Shown here: positions 23,161 through 32,275 of the stretch, piece by piece
Layout of the letters: each line of letters begins with the position of its first letter
Numbering within the stretch: the first letter of the stretch is position 1
Assembly (NCBI RefSeq): GCF_001421765.1
Contig: NZ_LMLA01000011.1
Span: 1 to 64,000 of the forward strand
Direction of reading: 5' to 3'
Length of the DNA: 64,000 nt
DNA from: Sphingomonas sp. Leaf32
GTDB lineage: Bacteria > Pseudomonadota > Alphaproteobacteria > Sphingomonadales > Sphingomonadaceae
Position numbers and translations under genes: made by a program
The notes under the pieces: model-generated
What the model was told of the DNA's origin: nothing
Databases searched by the model: none
What the model saw: only the letters and a program-made list of their open reading frames with translations

Positions 23161-24666
23161 TCAATTGACCGGCGGCCGCCGCCGATAGCTGAGCGCCTCC
23201 GCCACCTGTGCCCGCCCGATCGTCTCGGTTCCCGCTAGGTCAGCAATCGTCCGGCTGACACGCAGCACCCGGTGGAAGCCGCGCGCCGACAACCGCATCG
23301 CCTCCGCCGCCTGCGCCAGCAGCGCGCGCGCCGGCGCGTCGAGCGCCGCCGCCCGCTCCAGCACCGCGCCATCCGCCTCGGCATTGGTCCGGATGCCATC
23401 GGCGGCATAGCGTTCGCGCTGGACGCCCCGCGCCGCCGCCACCCGCGCAGCGACCTCCGCCGATCCTTCGGCGGGCGGCGGCAGCACGAGGTCGGCTGCG
23501 CTCACCGCCGCCATTTCGATCGATAGGTCGATGCGGTCCAGCAGCGGTCCCGACACCTTCGCCTGATAATCGGCGGCACAGCGCGGCGCGCGGGCGCAGG
23601 CCAGCGCCGGATCGCCCAGATGGCCGCAGCGACACGGATTCATCGCCGCGATCAACTGCACCCGTGCCGGAAAGGTCACATGCGCATTGGCCCGCGCCAC
23701 GCTGACCTCGCCGGTCTCCAGCGGTTGCCGGAGCGAATCGAGCACCGCACGCTGGAATTCAGGCAGCTCGTCGAGGAACAGCACGCCCAGATGCGCCATG
23801 CTGATCTCGCCCGGCTTCACCCGCAGCCCGCCGCCGGTCAGCGCCGCCATCGATGCCGAATGATGGGGCGAACGGAACGGGCGCACCCGCGTCATCCGCC
23901 CGCCGGTCAGCGTGCCGGCAACCGACTGCACCATCGACACCTCCAGCGCCTCGGCCGGGTCGAGCGGCGGAAGGATACCCGGCAGGCACGATGCGAGCAG
24001 CGACTTGCCCGCCCCCGGCGGCCCGACCATCAGCAGATTGTGGTTTCCAGCGGCGGCGATCTCCAGCGCGCGCTTGGCGGTCTCCTGCCCCTTTACTTGG
24101 CGCAGGTCGGTGCCGCTCCACCCCTCCTCCGCGCCGCCCGGCTGCGGCATCGACAGGAGCTGTTCGCCCTTCAGATGGTTGAGCAGCGACAGCAGGTCGG
24201 GCGCGGCCACCACCGACGTCCCCGCCCAGGCGGCCTCCGCCCCTTGGCTCCCCGGACAGATCAGCGCCCGCCCCTCGCCGCTCGCCAGCATCGCGGCCAG
24301 CAGCACGCCCGGCGACCCAGCGATTCGCCCGTCGAGGCTCAGTTCGCCGACGACCAGATATTCGCCAATCGTTTCCGCATCGACCACCCCCATCGCCGCC
24401 AGCAGCCCGAGCGCGATCGGCAGGTCGTAATGCGATCCTTCCTTGGGCAGGTCGGCGGGCGACAGGTTGACCGTGATCCGCTTGGGCGGCAGCGACAGGC
24501 CGATGGCGGCGATCGCGGCGCGCACCCGCTCACGGCTTTCGCCTACCGCCTTGTCGGCCAAACCCACCACGACGAAGGCCGGCACGCCGCTGGCCAGTTG
24601 CACCTGCACCTCGACCCGCCGCGCCTCCAGCCCGAGATACGCCGCCGTCGATACGATCGCGACCAT
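23161..24666 (-). CDS. comM: ComM/YifB-family AAA+ ATPase (Mg-chelatase-like)
   Basis: A 501-residue protein from ATG 24666. The N-terminal Lon-like fold (residues 1-170) contains VVGLADKAVGESRERVR and VNLSPADLPKEGSHYDLPIAL. The AAA+ core has Walker A GPPGAGKSLLA (about 220), Walker B GVLFLDELPEF, and the sensor region AAMNPCRCGHLGD with Cys residues. The C-terminal helical lid ends the protein. ComM is a hexameric helicase that promotes branch migration during natural transformation and recombination. It stands alone here, divergent from the small membrane gene. Confidence 0.93.
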   Translation of the reverse strand: MVAIVSTAAYLGLEARRVEVQVQLASGVPAFVVVGLADKAVGESRERVRAAIAAIGLSLPPKRITVNLSPADLPKEGSHYDLPIALGLLAAMGVVDAETIGEYLVVGELSLDGRIAGSPGVLLAAMLASGEGRALICPGSQGAEAAWAGTSVVAAPDLLSLLNHLKGEQLLSMPQPGGAEEGWSGTDLRQVKGQETAKRALEIAAAGNHNLLMVGPPGAGKSLLASCLPGILPPLDPAEALEVSMVQSVAGTLTGGRMTRVRPFRSPHHSASMAALTGGGLRVKPGEISMAHLGVLFLDELPEFQRAVLDSLRQPLETGEVSVARANAHVTFPARVQLIAAMNPCRCGHLGDPALACARAPRCAADYQAKVSGPLLDRIDLSIEMAAVSAADLVLPPPAEGSAEVAARVAAARGVQRERYAADGIRTNAEADGAVLERAAALDAPARALLAQAAEAMRLSARGFHRVLRVSRTIADLAGTETIGRAQVAEALSYRRRPPVN

Positions 24667-24777
24667 GCTGCCCCTGTCCCCCGTTTCGTGATGCCGTCCA
24701 TAGCCGCTTTCCGCCCGCAGGGAACGGTCCGTCGCGACCGTCTTGCCAGCGCAATACACGGCTGGCATGGCGGCAGG

Positions 24778-25023
24778 ATGCAGATTGCGCTGGTGATCGT
24801 CGGGTTGATGCTGCTCCTGGTAACGCCGCTGGTCGCGGTGTTGCCGGGTCCGGCCGGTATCTTCACCTTCGCGGCCGGCACCGCGTTGATCCTGCGCAAT
24901 TCGCGCTGGGCGCGGCATCGCTTCGCCCGGCTGCTGCGGCGGCATCCGCGACTGCGCGCGCTGTCCGACCGGGCGCTGCGCCGGGCCAGCGCCAGGCGGC
25001 GGCGGATGCGCGCCGGGGCGTGA
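24778..25023 (+). CDS. Small PGPGW-like membrane protein
   Basis: An 81-residue protein with two hydrophobic segments (about residues 2-20 and 24-42) joined by PGPAGI, which resembles the PGPGW motif of small putative transmembrane proteins. The C-terminal half is strongly Arg-rich (RHRFARLLRRHPRLRAL). A purine-rich CGGCAGG precedes the ATG. It lies in the gap between comM and the rpmH promoter. Function unknown. Confidence 0.65.
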   Translation: MQIALVIVGLMLLLVTPLVAVLPGPAGIFTFAAGTALILRNSRWARHRFARLLRRHPRLRALSDRALRRASARRRRMRAGA

Positions 25024-25032
25024 CGGTCGGCG

Positions 25033-25061
25033 TTGACTTGCCCCCCCTCCATGGCTAAGGG
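25033..25061 (+). promoter_or_regulatory. Candidate sigma-70 promoter of rpmH
   Basis: TTGACT (25033-25038) is followed after 17 bases by TAAGGG (25056-25061), about 70 bases before the rpmH start. The -35 is a near-perfect match; the -10 is weaker. A strong promoter is expected for this ribosomal operon. Confidence 0.5.
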
Positions 25062-25132
25062 ACCACCCACGCGGCCGCCGTCACTGGCGGCTTTTTACGT
25101 TCTGGCAGTTTTGAATACCCGGGGAATGAGTG

Positions 25133-25267
25133 ATGAAGCGGACTTTTCAGCCGAGCAACCTGGTACGGGCCCGTCGTCACGGCTTCCGCTCGCGCATGGC
25201 GACGCCGGGCGGCCGCAATGTGATCCGCGCGCGTCGCTCGCGCGGTCGCAAGAAGCTGTCGGCCTAA
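25133..25267 (+). CDS. rpmH: Ribosomal protein L34
   Basis: A 44-residue protein, exactly the usual bacterial L34 length, reading [18 protein letters not shown] and ending GRKKLSA. It is extremely basic, as expected for a 23S rRNA-binding protein. It starts the conserved rpmH-rnpA-yidD-yidC-engB cluster, with rnpA beginning five bases after its stop. Confidence 0.98.
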   Translation: MKRTFQPSNLVRARRHGFRSRMATPGGRNVIRARRSRGRKKLSA

Positions 25268-25272
25268 GGAAA

Positions 25273-25608
25273 ATGCTTCGCCGCCGGGATTATCTGGCGG
25301 CGAATGGCGGACGCCGGGCGCCCATGCCCGGCTTCGTCCTGCTGGTGCGCACGCGCAAGGCGGACGAACTGGCCGATACGCCGCCCCAGGCGATGCGAAT
25401 CGGCATTACCGTATCGAAAAAGGTCGGGAACGCCGTCGTCCGTAACCGGATGAAGCGGCGTTTTCGCGCGCTTGCCGCAGAGCTGCTGCCCGAACAGGGC
25501 ATATCCGGTGCCGATCATGTCCTGATCGGTCGGGCGAGCGGGATCGAGCGCCCGTTCGACGACCTGAAGGCCGATCTGGCCAAGGCGCTGCGCAAGGTCC
25601 GCCGGTGA
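25273..25608 (+). CDS. rnpA: Ribonuclease P protein component
   Basis: A 111-residue basic protein from ATG 25273. It shows [19 protein letters not shown] and the RNase P signature [19 protein letters not shown], which binds the P RNA and pre-tRNA leader. It processes tRNA 5' ends with the M1 RNA. The N-terminus is a few residues shorter than in many homologues; reading upstream would enter rpmH. The stop overlaps the GTG of yidD. Confidence 0.96.
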   Translation: MLRRRDYLAANGGRRAPMPGFVLLVRTRKADELADTPPQAMRIGITVSKKVGNAVVRNRMKRRFRALAAELLPEQGISGADHVLIGRASGIERPFDDLKADLAKALRKVRR

Positions 25609-25850
25609 ACGACACCGGCGACACCCCCCGTCCGGGCATCGCTGCCCGCGCGCTGATGCTGGTCGCGCGGGGCTGGCAATTGGGTCCGTCGCTGATCCTG
25701 CCGCCCTCCTGTCGCTATCAACCCTCCTGTTCGGCCTATGCAATCACCGCCCTTGCCCGCTATGGCGCGATCAAGGGGGCGTGGCTGGCCGCCAAACGGA
25801 TCGCGCGCTGTCACCCATGGGGTGGGCACGGCCACGATCCGGTGCCCTGA
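25605..25850 (+). CDS. yidD: Membrane protein insertion efficiency factor YidD
   Basis: An 81-residue protein from GTG 25605 (GTGA overlap with rnpA). It carries the three conserved Cys: [13 protein letters not shown] and [14 protein letters not shown]. YidD is an amphipathic-helix protein at the inner membrane that assists YidC-mediated insertion. Its position between rnpA and yidC is the standard arrangement. Confidence 0.95.
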   Translation: MNDTGDTPRPGIAARALMLVARGWQLGPSLILPPSCRYQPSCSAYAITALARYGAIKGAWLAAKRIARCHPWGGHGHDPVP

Positions 25851-25872
25851 GTCTGCGCCGTAAGGATTTCGC

Positions 25873-27570
25873 GTGAAGAACGACCAGAAGAATTTCCTGC
25901 TGTTCGCGGTGCTGGCTGCGCTGGTGCTGTTCGGCTGGCCGTATATCGCCAACCACTTCTTTCCGGCCGCCAACCCGCCGGTGACGAAGCTGGAGGACGG
26001 CAAGAGCAAGCCGGTCGCCAATCCCGCGACCGACCCCGCCGCCGATACCGCGAACGCGATTCGCGACCGGGTGCAGGTGCTGCGCGAAACCCCGCGCGTG
26101 CAGATCGAAACGCCGTCGGTGCAGGGATCGATCAACCTGCGCGGCGGGCGGATCGATGACTTGGTGCTGTTGCGCCACCGCGAAACGATCGCGAAGGATT
26201 CGCCCCCGGTCCGGCTCCTCTCGCCATCGGGCACGGCCGACGCCTATTTCGCGCAGTTCGGCTGGAGCGGCACCGGCATCACCCCGCCGCCCGCCGACGC
26301 ACTGTGGACCGCATCGGGCACGAAGCTGACGCCGACCACGCCGGTGACGCTGACGACGCAGGCGGGCAGCCAGCGCTACCTGATGCAGATTTCGGTCGAC
26401 AAGGACTATATGTTCACCGTGCGCCAGAGCGTGGTGAACACCGGTGCGCAGCCGGTGCAGGTCGCGACCTATGGCCTGCTCAGCCGTCGCGGTGCGCCGG
26501 TCGACAAGGATACGATGACGATCCAGGTCGGCCCGATCTACGAAGCCGGCAACGGCGTGAAGTTCGACGTCGACTACAAGGACATCGACGCCGCGCCGAC
26601 GACCTTCAACACGAAGGGCGGCTGGCTCGGCTTCACCGACCATTACTGGATGACCGCGCTGATCCCCGATCAGAACGTGCAACATGGCCTGTCGCTCAAG
26701 GGCGGCGACCAGCGGCACCAGGCGGACTATCGCTCGCCGACGCTCGCCACGCTGAACCCCGGTCAGGCGATGACGCAGAGCGCGCGCTTCTTTGCCGGTG
26801 CCAAGGAAAATAAGGTCCTGAACGCGTATGAGGAACAGGGCGTGCCCTATTTCTCGCGCTCGATCGACTGGGGCTGGTTCCGCGTCGTCGAGGAACCGAT
26901 CTTCGTCTATCTCGACTGGCTGTTCCGCATGGTCGGCAATTTCGGGGTGGCGATCATCCTGCTGACGCTGACCATCCGCGGCCTGATGTTCCCGATCGCC
27001 CAGCGCCAGTTCGCGTCGATGGCGGCGATGCGCGCCATCCAGCCCAAGCTGAAGGTGCTGCAGGAACGCTACAAGGACGACAAGCCGCGTCTCCAGCAGG
27101 AGATGATGGCGCTCTACAAGACGGAAAAGGTGAACCCGGTCGCCGGCTGCCTGCCGACGCTGATCCAGATTCCGATCTTCTACGCGCTGTACAAGGTGCT
27201 GTTGCTGACCATCGAGATGCGGCACCAGCCGTTCGTCGGCTGGATCAAGGATCTGTCCGCGCCCGATCCGGCGACGATCCTGAACCTGTTCGGCTATCTC
27301 GACTTCACCCCGCCGCACTTCCTGGCGATCGGCATCGTGCCGGTGCTGCTCGGTATCTCGATGTACTTCCAGTTCAAGCTGAACCCGGCACCGATGGACG
27401 ACATGCAGAAGCAGGTCTTCGGTCTGATGCCGTGGGTGCTGATGTTCATCATGGCCCCGTTCGCGGTCGGGTTGCAGGTATACTGGATCACGTCGAACCT
27501 GTTGACGATCGCGCAGCAGCAGCTGCTCTATTCGCGGCACCCGGCGCTCAAGCAGGCTGCGCCTAAGTGA
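25873..27570 (+). CDS. yidC: Membrane protein insertase YidC
   Basis: A 565-residue protein. The first helix is at residues 7-22 (NFLLFAVLAALVLFGW), then a large periplasmic beta-domain (about 60-340), then the conserved insertase core of five helices beginning near 350 with GVAIILLTLTIRGLMFPIA and containing MMALYKTEKVNPVAGCLPT and a final VGLQVYWITSNLLT. It inserts membrane proteins alone or with Sec. It is coupled to engB downstream (stop overlaps GTG). Confidence 0.97.
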   Translation: MKNDQKNFLLFAVLAALVLFGWPYIANHFFPAANPPVTKLEDGKSKPVANPATDPAADTANAIRDRVQVLRETPRVQIETPSVQGSINLRGGRIDDLVLLRHRETIAKDSPPVRLLSPSGTADAYFAQFGWSGTGITPPPADALWTASGTKLTPTTPVTLTTQAGSQRYLMQISVDKDYMFTVRQSVVNTGAQPVQVATYGLLSRRGAPVDKDTMTIQVGPIYEAGNGVKFDVDYKDIDAAPTTFNTKGGWLGFTDHYWMTALIPDQNVQHGLSLKGGDQRHQADYRSPTLATLNPGQAMTQSARFFAGAKENKVLNAYEEQGVPYFSRSIDWGWFRVVEEPIFVYLDWLFRMVGNFGVAIILLTLTIRGLMFPIAQRQFASMAAMRAIQPKLKVLQERYKDDKPRLQQEMMALYKTEKVNPVAGCLPTLIQIPIFYALYKVLLLTIEMRHQPFVGWIKDLSAPDPATILNLFGYLDFTPPHFLAIGIVPVLLGISMYFQFKLNPAPMDDMQKQVFGLMPWVLMFIMAPFAVGLQVYWITSNLLTIAQQQLLYSRHPALKQAAPK

Positions 27571-28235
27571 ACGACCTCCCACCCCCGCCGCCCGGCGACG
27601 ACCGCTTCGATCCCGACCAGATCGAAGCGGCGCGCAAGATCTTCGCGGGGCCGATCCAGTTCCTGAAGTCCGCGCCGTCGCTGGAGCATCTGCCCCCGCC
27701 CGACGTGCCGGAGATCGCCTTTGCCGGCCGGTCGAACGTCGGCAAGTCGTCGCTGCTCAACGCGCTGACCGGCCGCAGCTCGCTGGCGCGGACCTCGGTC
27801 ACGCCGGGGCGGACGCAGGAGCTGAACTTCTTCGACATCGGCACGCCGCTCAAGTTCCGGCTGGTCGACATGCCGGGCTACGGCTTTGCCAAGGCGCCCA
27901 AGGACATGGTCCGCAAGTGGCGCTATCTGGTGAACGACTATCTGCGCGGGCGGCAGGTGCTGAAGCGCACGCTGGTGCTGATCGATTCGCGCCACGGCAT
28001 CAAGGATGTCGACCGCGACGTGTTCGAGATGCTGGACAAGGCGGCGACCAGCTACCGCATCGTCCTGACCAAGACCGACAAGATCAAGGCGACCGAGCTG
28101 GAAGACGTCTACGCGGCGGTCGGCGACGAGGTGCGCAAGCGGCCGGCGGCGCATCCCGACGTCATCTCGACGTCGAGCGAAAAGGGCATGGGCATCGCCG
28201 AACTGCGCGCGGCGGTGATCGAATCGATCGGCTGA
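27567..28235 (+). CDS. engB: Ribosome biogenesis GTPase EngB/YsxC
   Basis: A 222-residue protein from GTG 27567. GTPase motifs: G1 GRSNVGKSSL, G2/G3 region TPGRTQELNFF and DMPGYGFAKAP, G4 TKTD, G5 STSSEKG. EngB is a TrmE-Era-type GTPase needed for 50S assembly. It ends the rpmH operon. A palindromic repeat begins six bases after the stop. Confidence 0.96.
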   Translation: MNDLPPPPPGDDRFDPDQIEAARKIFAGPIQFLKSAPSLEHLPPPDVPEIAFAGRSNVGKSSLLNALTGRSSLARTSVTPGRTQELNFFDIGTPLKFRLVDMPGYGFAKAPKDMVRKWRYLVNDYLRGRQVLKRTLVLIDSRHGIKDVDRDVFEMLDKAATSYRIVLTKTDKIKATELEDVYAAVGDEVRKRPAAHPDVISTSSEKGMGIAELRAAVIESIG

Positions 28236-28240
28236 CCTGT

Positions 28241-28339
28241 CGTCATTCCGGCGTAGGCCGGAATCCATGGATGGGGGTGACGGCGCGATGGAATCGTGAG
28301 CACCCGACACAATGGATCCCGGCCTGCGCCGGGATGACA
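28241..28339. repeat. REP-type palindromic repeat pair
   Basis: Two inverted copies of a GTCATTCCGGC-GTAGGCCGGAATCCA-type unit face each other (28241-28270 and 28310-28339), each itself a hairpin (CCGGCGTAGGCCGG, CCCGGCCTGCGCCGGG). It lies between the convergent engB and exoD-like genes and could terminate both. Confidence 0.75.
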
Positions 28340-28355
28340 ACAGCAAAGCATAACC

Positions 28356-28967
28356 CTATCTCGACGCGAACAACCCCGCCCCCAGCGCCACCGCGCCGAC
28401 CGACAGCACGCACGCGACAATCATAAGCAACCCGTCGCGCACCAGCAGCGCGATGCCGAATGCCATGATCGCCGCCATCGGCGCGGTGCTGGCAAAGGGC
28501 AGCAGTTCGAGCGGCGGCACGGTCAGGCACAGCAGGATCACCGCCACCCCGGCGACCTTGACCATCGGTCCCTTAGTCAGCGCCGACAGGCGTCCATGGA
28601 ACCACCGGTCCATCCGATCGGCGATCGGGCGGGTCTTGTCGGCGACCGTCACCAGCTTGCGGCCCGTCAGCCCGCGATTGGCCAGAAAACCCGGCAGCCA
28701 CAAATGCTGGCGCCCCAGCACCAGTTGGACCGCCAGCAGGACCATCACCACCGCCATCGCGGTCGGCAGGCCGGGGATGCCGCCGACCGGCGAAACATCG
28801 ATCAGCGGAAAGAGGATGAAGAACGGGCCATAGGCACGCTGGCCCAGCGCCTTCATCATGTCGCCCAGCTTCGCCTTGTCCTCGCCGGCCCGTTCGCCCA
28901 GTTCCTTGAGCCGGTCGAGCACCTCGCCCACGCTATGCGGGTCGCCGCGTTCATCCTGTTCCGCCAT
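28356..28967 (-). CDS. ExoD-family membrane protein
   Basis: A 203-residue protein from ATG 28967. The N-terminal 45 residues are cytoplasmic and charged. The ExoD domain follows with GQRAYGPFFILFPLIDVSPV, helices at about 45-90, 140-165 and 170-200, and LGRQHLWLPGFL. ExoD was first linked to exopolysaccharide production and alkali resistance in rhizobia; biochemical activity is unknown. It stands between two repeats and is divergent from the GST gene. Confidence 0.85.
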   Translation of the reverse strand: MAEQDERGDPHSVGEVLDRLKELGERAGEDKAKLGDMMKALGQRAYGPFFILFPLIDVSPVGGIPGLPTAMAVVMVLLAVQLVLGRQHLWLPGFLANRGLTGRKLVTVADKTRPIADRMDRWFHGRLSALTKGPMVKVAGVAVILLCLTVPPLELLPFASTAPMAAIMAFGIALLVRDGLLMIVACVLSVGAVALGAGLFASR

Positions 28968-29044
28968 GGACCGGCCAACGGATCGTTGCGCGCCCGGTTC
29001 CAACGGGGTCGACAGCCCCGCCGCCGCGTGGCACCACCCGCCCC

Positions 29045-29713
29045 ATGCTGAAGCTCATCATCGGGAACAAGGCCTATTCCTCCTGGTCGCTGCGCGGCTG
29101 GCTGGCGGCCAAGCTGTCGGGCCTGCCGTTCGAGGAGGTCGTCGTGCCGCTCTACGACGCCGACTGGGACAAGCGCCGCGAGGGTGACGAATTCGCGCCG
29201 TCGTCGGGGAAGGTCCCCATCCTGTGGGACGGCGACGACATCGTCGTGTGGGACAGCCTCGCGATCGTCGAATATCTCAACGAGAAATCGGGCGGCGACA
29301 AATTCTGGCCCGCCGATCCGGCGGCGCGCGCGATGGCGCGGTCGATGGCGGCGGAAATGCATTCGGGCTTCGCACCGCTGCGCCGCAAACACAGCATGAA
29401 CGTCCGTCAGGTATACGACCCGACCCAGCCCGATGACGACGTCGCGGCCGATCTGGCGCGTATCTATGAGCTATGGGCGCAGGCGCGTGCCCGGTTCGGT
29501 CAGGGCGGCGACTATCTGTTCGGGCAGTTCGGCGCGGTCGACATCATGTTCGCGCCCGTCGCGACCCGGATCGTGACCTATTCGCTCCCCTGTCCGCGCT
29601 TCGCGATGGGGTACATCATCACGCTATTGCAGCACCCGTGGATGCAGGACTGGATCGCCGGCGCGCAGGAGGAGGATTGGGTGCTGGAGCAATATGAGCA
29701 GCCGGTGAAATAA
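29045..29713 (+). CDS. Glutathione S-transferase family protein
   Basis: A 222-residue protein with the N-terminal thioredoxin-like domain (KLIIGNKAYSSWSLRGWLAA, with Ser12/Ser13 at the catalytic position, then SSGKVPILWDGDDIVVWDSLAIVEYL for glutathione binding) and a C-terminal helical domain containing FGAVDIMFAPVATRI. This resembles the YfcF/zeta-like bacterial GSTs. Substrate unknown. A 135-base hairpin element begins two bases after its stop. Confidence 0.9.
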   Translation: MLKLIIGNKAYSSWSLRGWLAAKLSGLPFEEVVVPLYDADWDKRREGDEFAPSSGKVPILWDGDDIVVWDSLAIVEYLNEKSGGDKFWPADPAARAMARSMAAEMHSGFAPLRRKHSMNVRQVYDPTQPDDDVAADLARIYELWAQARARFGQGGDYLFGQFGAVDIMFAPVATRIVTYSLPCPRFAMGYIITLLQHPWMQDWIAGAQEEDWVLEQYEQPVK

Positions 29714-29715
29714 AG

Positions 29716-29849
29716 ATCCTCCCCGGCACGGGGAGGGGGACCAGCTAAGCTGGTGGAGGGGGCCGTCGTCATACGCAGCGGTTGCGTTACGAGGCTACTC
29801 CCCCTCCACCACCAGCTGCGCTGGTCCCCTTCCCCGTGCTGGGGAGGAA
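29716..29849. repeat. Long hairpin element, copy 1
   Basis: Left arm (about 29716-29762: ATCCTCCCCGGCACGGGGAG ...) and right arm (about 29800-29849) are complementary over most of their length, enclosing a CGGTTGCGTTACG-containing loop. It fills the whole gap between the convergent GST and hydrolase genes. A second copy is at 50229-50365. Confidence 0.85.
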
Positions 29850-30614
29850 TTACTTCAAAAACGCCGCGATCGCATCGCCCAGCTCCTTCTTCACCACCGC
29901 GCTCATATGATTGCCCGGCGTCTCGACCAGCCGCGCATCGGGGAGCAGGTCGGCCAGCGCGCGGTGACTGCCATTGTCATCGTCATCCTCGCCGGCCAGC
30001 ACCAGCACCGGCTGCGTGATGCCGGCAAGTTCCTCCCGCGAGGTATCGACGAACGTGTCGAGGATACCGAGCAACGCCACCGGATCGCCGCCGGTGGTCT
30101 TCAGGAACGCCTCGGCCATCCACTCCGGCGATCCCCGCTCGAAGCTGCCGAGATTGGTAAGGATACGGCGGAAATGCGCCGCACGCCGCCCGGTGTCGAG
30201 CAGCCCTTCCAACCCCATGCCGCTCAGCACCAGCCGCTTGGGGCTAGCCCCCATCGCCACCATCCGCACCGCCGTCCGCGCGCCCAGCGAATAGCCGCCC
30301 AGTTCATAGTCGGTCAGCCCCAGATGCTCCAGCAGCGCCATGCCGTCCCGCGCCAGCGCATCGGCCGGATAGGCCGCCGCGTCATGCGGTCGCGCACTCA
30401 GCCCGTGCGCGCGCAGGTCGGGCATAATCACCCGCCGCCCCAGCGCCGCGACCTTCGCCGCATGGCCGTATTTGATCCAGTTCGTATCGGCATCGCTGAA
30501 ATAGCCATGGATCAGCACCACCGGCGCGCCCTCGCCGACTTCATGCCATGCGATCTCGACCCCGTCGAAGCTGGCGAAATGATGGGTGGTGACGGGGGGC
30601 TGGGTCACGATCAT
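29850..30614 (-). CDS. Alpha/beta hydrolase
   Basis: A 254-residue protein from ATG 30614. The oxyanion segment is VVLIHGYFSDADTNW, the nucleophile elbow is GGYSLGART (Ser), the acid is likely in AGEDDDDN, and the catalytic His is in TPGNHMSAV. There is no signal peptide, so it is cytoplasmic. Substrate cannot be predicted; small esters or similar are typical for this group. Confidence 0.88.
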   Translation of the reverse strand: MIVTQPPVTTHHFASFDGVEIAWHEVGEGAPVVLIHGYFSDADTNWIKYGHAAKVAALGRRVIMPDLRAHGLSARPHDAAAYPADALARDGMALLEHLGLTDYELGGYSLGARTAVRMVAMGASPKRLVLSGMGLEGLLDTGRRAAHFRRILTNLGSFERGSPEWMAEAFLKTTGGDPVALLGILDTFVDTSREELAGITQPVLVLAGEDDDDNGSHRALADLLPDARLVETPGNHMSAVVKKELGDAIAAFLK

Positions 30615-30752
30615 GCAGTCCTTGGCCGGAAGTTGCGAAGGGCTATGCGCGGACCGATCCCGTCTGTCGAGCCGGGCGTGGCGCAATTGCCGCTTCACCA
30701 GCGCGCGAAATCAAGTTAGTATCCGGAGCAACAAAAGAACAAGCGGGAGGGG

Positions 30753-31397
30753 ATGCCGGCCAGACCGGAGATCGACGCCATCACCCCCGCCCTGCCCAAC
30801 AGCGCCGTACCGCACAGCCGGTCCGAAGACGTCTATGCGATCATCGTCGGTTGCGTGATGATTGCGCTCGGCCTCGCCATGCTACGCGCGGCCGGATTGG
30901 TAACCGGCGGCATCGCCGGGGTGGCGCTGCTGGTATCGTATCTGGTGCCGCTGCCGACCGGCGTGCTGTTCACGCTCATCAACATTCCGTTCTTCCTGTT
31001 CGCGAGGCGGGCGATGGGGTCGCGCTTCATGTGGCGGACGATCGCGGTCAATGGCGGCATCGCGCTGTTCTCGACGATGGCGCGCTACGGCTTTCGCATC
31101 GTCGAGGTACATCCCGCCTTTGCCGCCATCGCCGGGGGCACGGTGATCGGCATGGGCATATTGGCGCTCGCCCGCCACGATGCCGGGGTCGGCGGCACCG
31201 GTGTCGTCACGCTGTGGCTGCAGCGGACGCGGGGATGGAATGCCGGACGCACGCAGATCGCGATAGATCTCGCCATCCTCGCCGCATCGTTCGCCGTCGT
31301 CGCCCCGACGAAGGTCGCATGGTCGGCGATGAGCGCGGCGGCGATCAGCGGTATCCTGATCGCCTGGCATCGTCCGGGCCGCTATACCGGCTATTGA
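30753..31397 (+). CDS. YitT-family membrane protein
   Basis: A 214-residue protein with five to six hydrophobic helices. The YitT signature is visible: GLAMLRAAGLVTGGIAGVAL, then LPTGVLFTLINIPFFLFARR and GGTGVVTLWLQRTRGWNAG. Family members are integral membrane proteins of unknown transport function. The N-terminal 25 residues before the first helix are polar. It ends four bases before the convergent PAS-MCP gene. Confidence 0.82.
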   Translation: MPARPEIDAITPALPNSAVPHSRSEDVYAIIVGCVMIALGLAMLRAAGLVTGGIAGVALLVSYLVPLPTGVLFTLINIPFFLFARRAMGSRFMWRTIAVNGGIALFSTMARYGFRIVEVHPAFAAIAGGTVIGMGILALARHDAGVGGTGVVTLWLQRTRGWNAGRTQIAIDLAILAASFAVVAPTKVAWSAMSAAAISGILIAWHRPGRYTGY

Positions 31398-31401
31398 CCG
31401 C

Positions 31402-32109
31402 TCAGGCGGCGATCGCCGTCCGCTGGTCGTTCTCGCGCAGCATCGCCGATGCGCGTTCGGTCGCGTGGCGAATATCCTCGGCCAGCGATTTCACCTCGCG
31501 CGCGACCACGGCAAAGCCGGTGCCGGCCTCACCCGCGCGCGCCGCCTCGATCGCGGCATTAAGCGCCACCAGACGGGTCTGCGCGGTAATGTCGCCGATC
31601 GATGCCACGATCGCCGTCAGCTGCGCCATGGCCGATCGCAGCGCCTCCGCCTGCCCCGCCAGTCGCGCCTGAAACCGCTGCCCTTCATCGAAGCGGGTCT
31701 GCACCTCGCGTTCCAGCAATACCTGACGGGTCAGGTCGGTCGCAATCTTGACGATCGACGATGGTTGCCCGTCGGGATCGAGGATGGGGTTGTAGGTCGC
31801 CTGCAACCACACGTCGCGGCCCTGCCGATCGACCCGGCGATACAATCCGCTGTCGAACGCGCCCCTGCTCAGCTTGCGCCAGAATTGCGTATATTCCGCG
31901 GAGACGCTCTCTTCCGGCCGACAGAACATGCGGTGATGGCGCCCGCGGACCTGCGCCAGCGCATATCCCATGGTATCGAGGAACAGGTCGTTCGCCCACA
32001 GGACGGTGCCGTCGAGCGCGAAATCGACCACCGCCTGCGAGCGACAGATCGCTTCCCACGCGCCGACGTACAACGCGCCATCCCGGATACCCTGCGTGTC
32101 CATACACAA
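31402..32109 (-). CDS. Short cytoplasmic PAS-type chemoreceptor-like protein
   Basis: A 235-residue protein. Residues 20-135 are a PAS domain ([24 protein letters not shown], then [15 protein letters not shown], and [11 protein letters not shown]). Residues 160-225 are a shortened MCP signalling hairpin: [20 protein letters not shown] and [19 protein letters not shown]. There is no membrane segment. The usual long coiled coil and methylation helices are missing, so it is less than half the length of a standard receptor. Soluble PAS receptors often sense redox or small ligands; whether this one enters arrays is open. Confidence 0.82.
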   Translation of the reverse strand: MCMDTQGIRDGALYVGAWEAICRSQAVVDFALDGTVLWANDLFLDTMGYALAQVRGRHHRMFCRPEESVSAEYTQFWRKLSRGAFDSGLYRRVDRQGRDVWLQATYNPILDPDGQPSSIVKIATDLTRQVLLEREVQTRFDEGQRFQARLAGQAEALRSAMAQLTAIVASIGDITAQTRLVALNAAIEAARAGEAGTGFAVVAREVKSLAEDIRHATERASAMLRENDQRTAIAA

Positions 32110-32275
32110 ATATTGCGCGCCGGACGGTTAATACCGGCTTAGGAGGTTGGCAGCATCGGCGGCATATAATGTACGGCGTCGTACCCAATGCTGCCGATAC
32201 CTGCAGCCATGCCAGATGCCGACAATCGCAGTCGCCACCCCGGCCCCGGTCCGGAGTGGCGCTGCCGGATGCGGT

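Noticed and set aside
25771..27582. Minus-strand open frame opposite yidC
   Set aside because: Shadow of yidC; no recognisable protein and rich in Arg/His.
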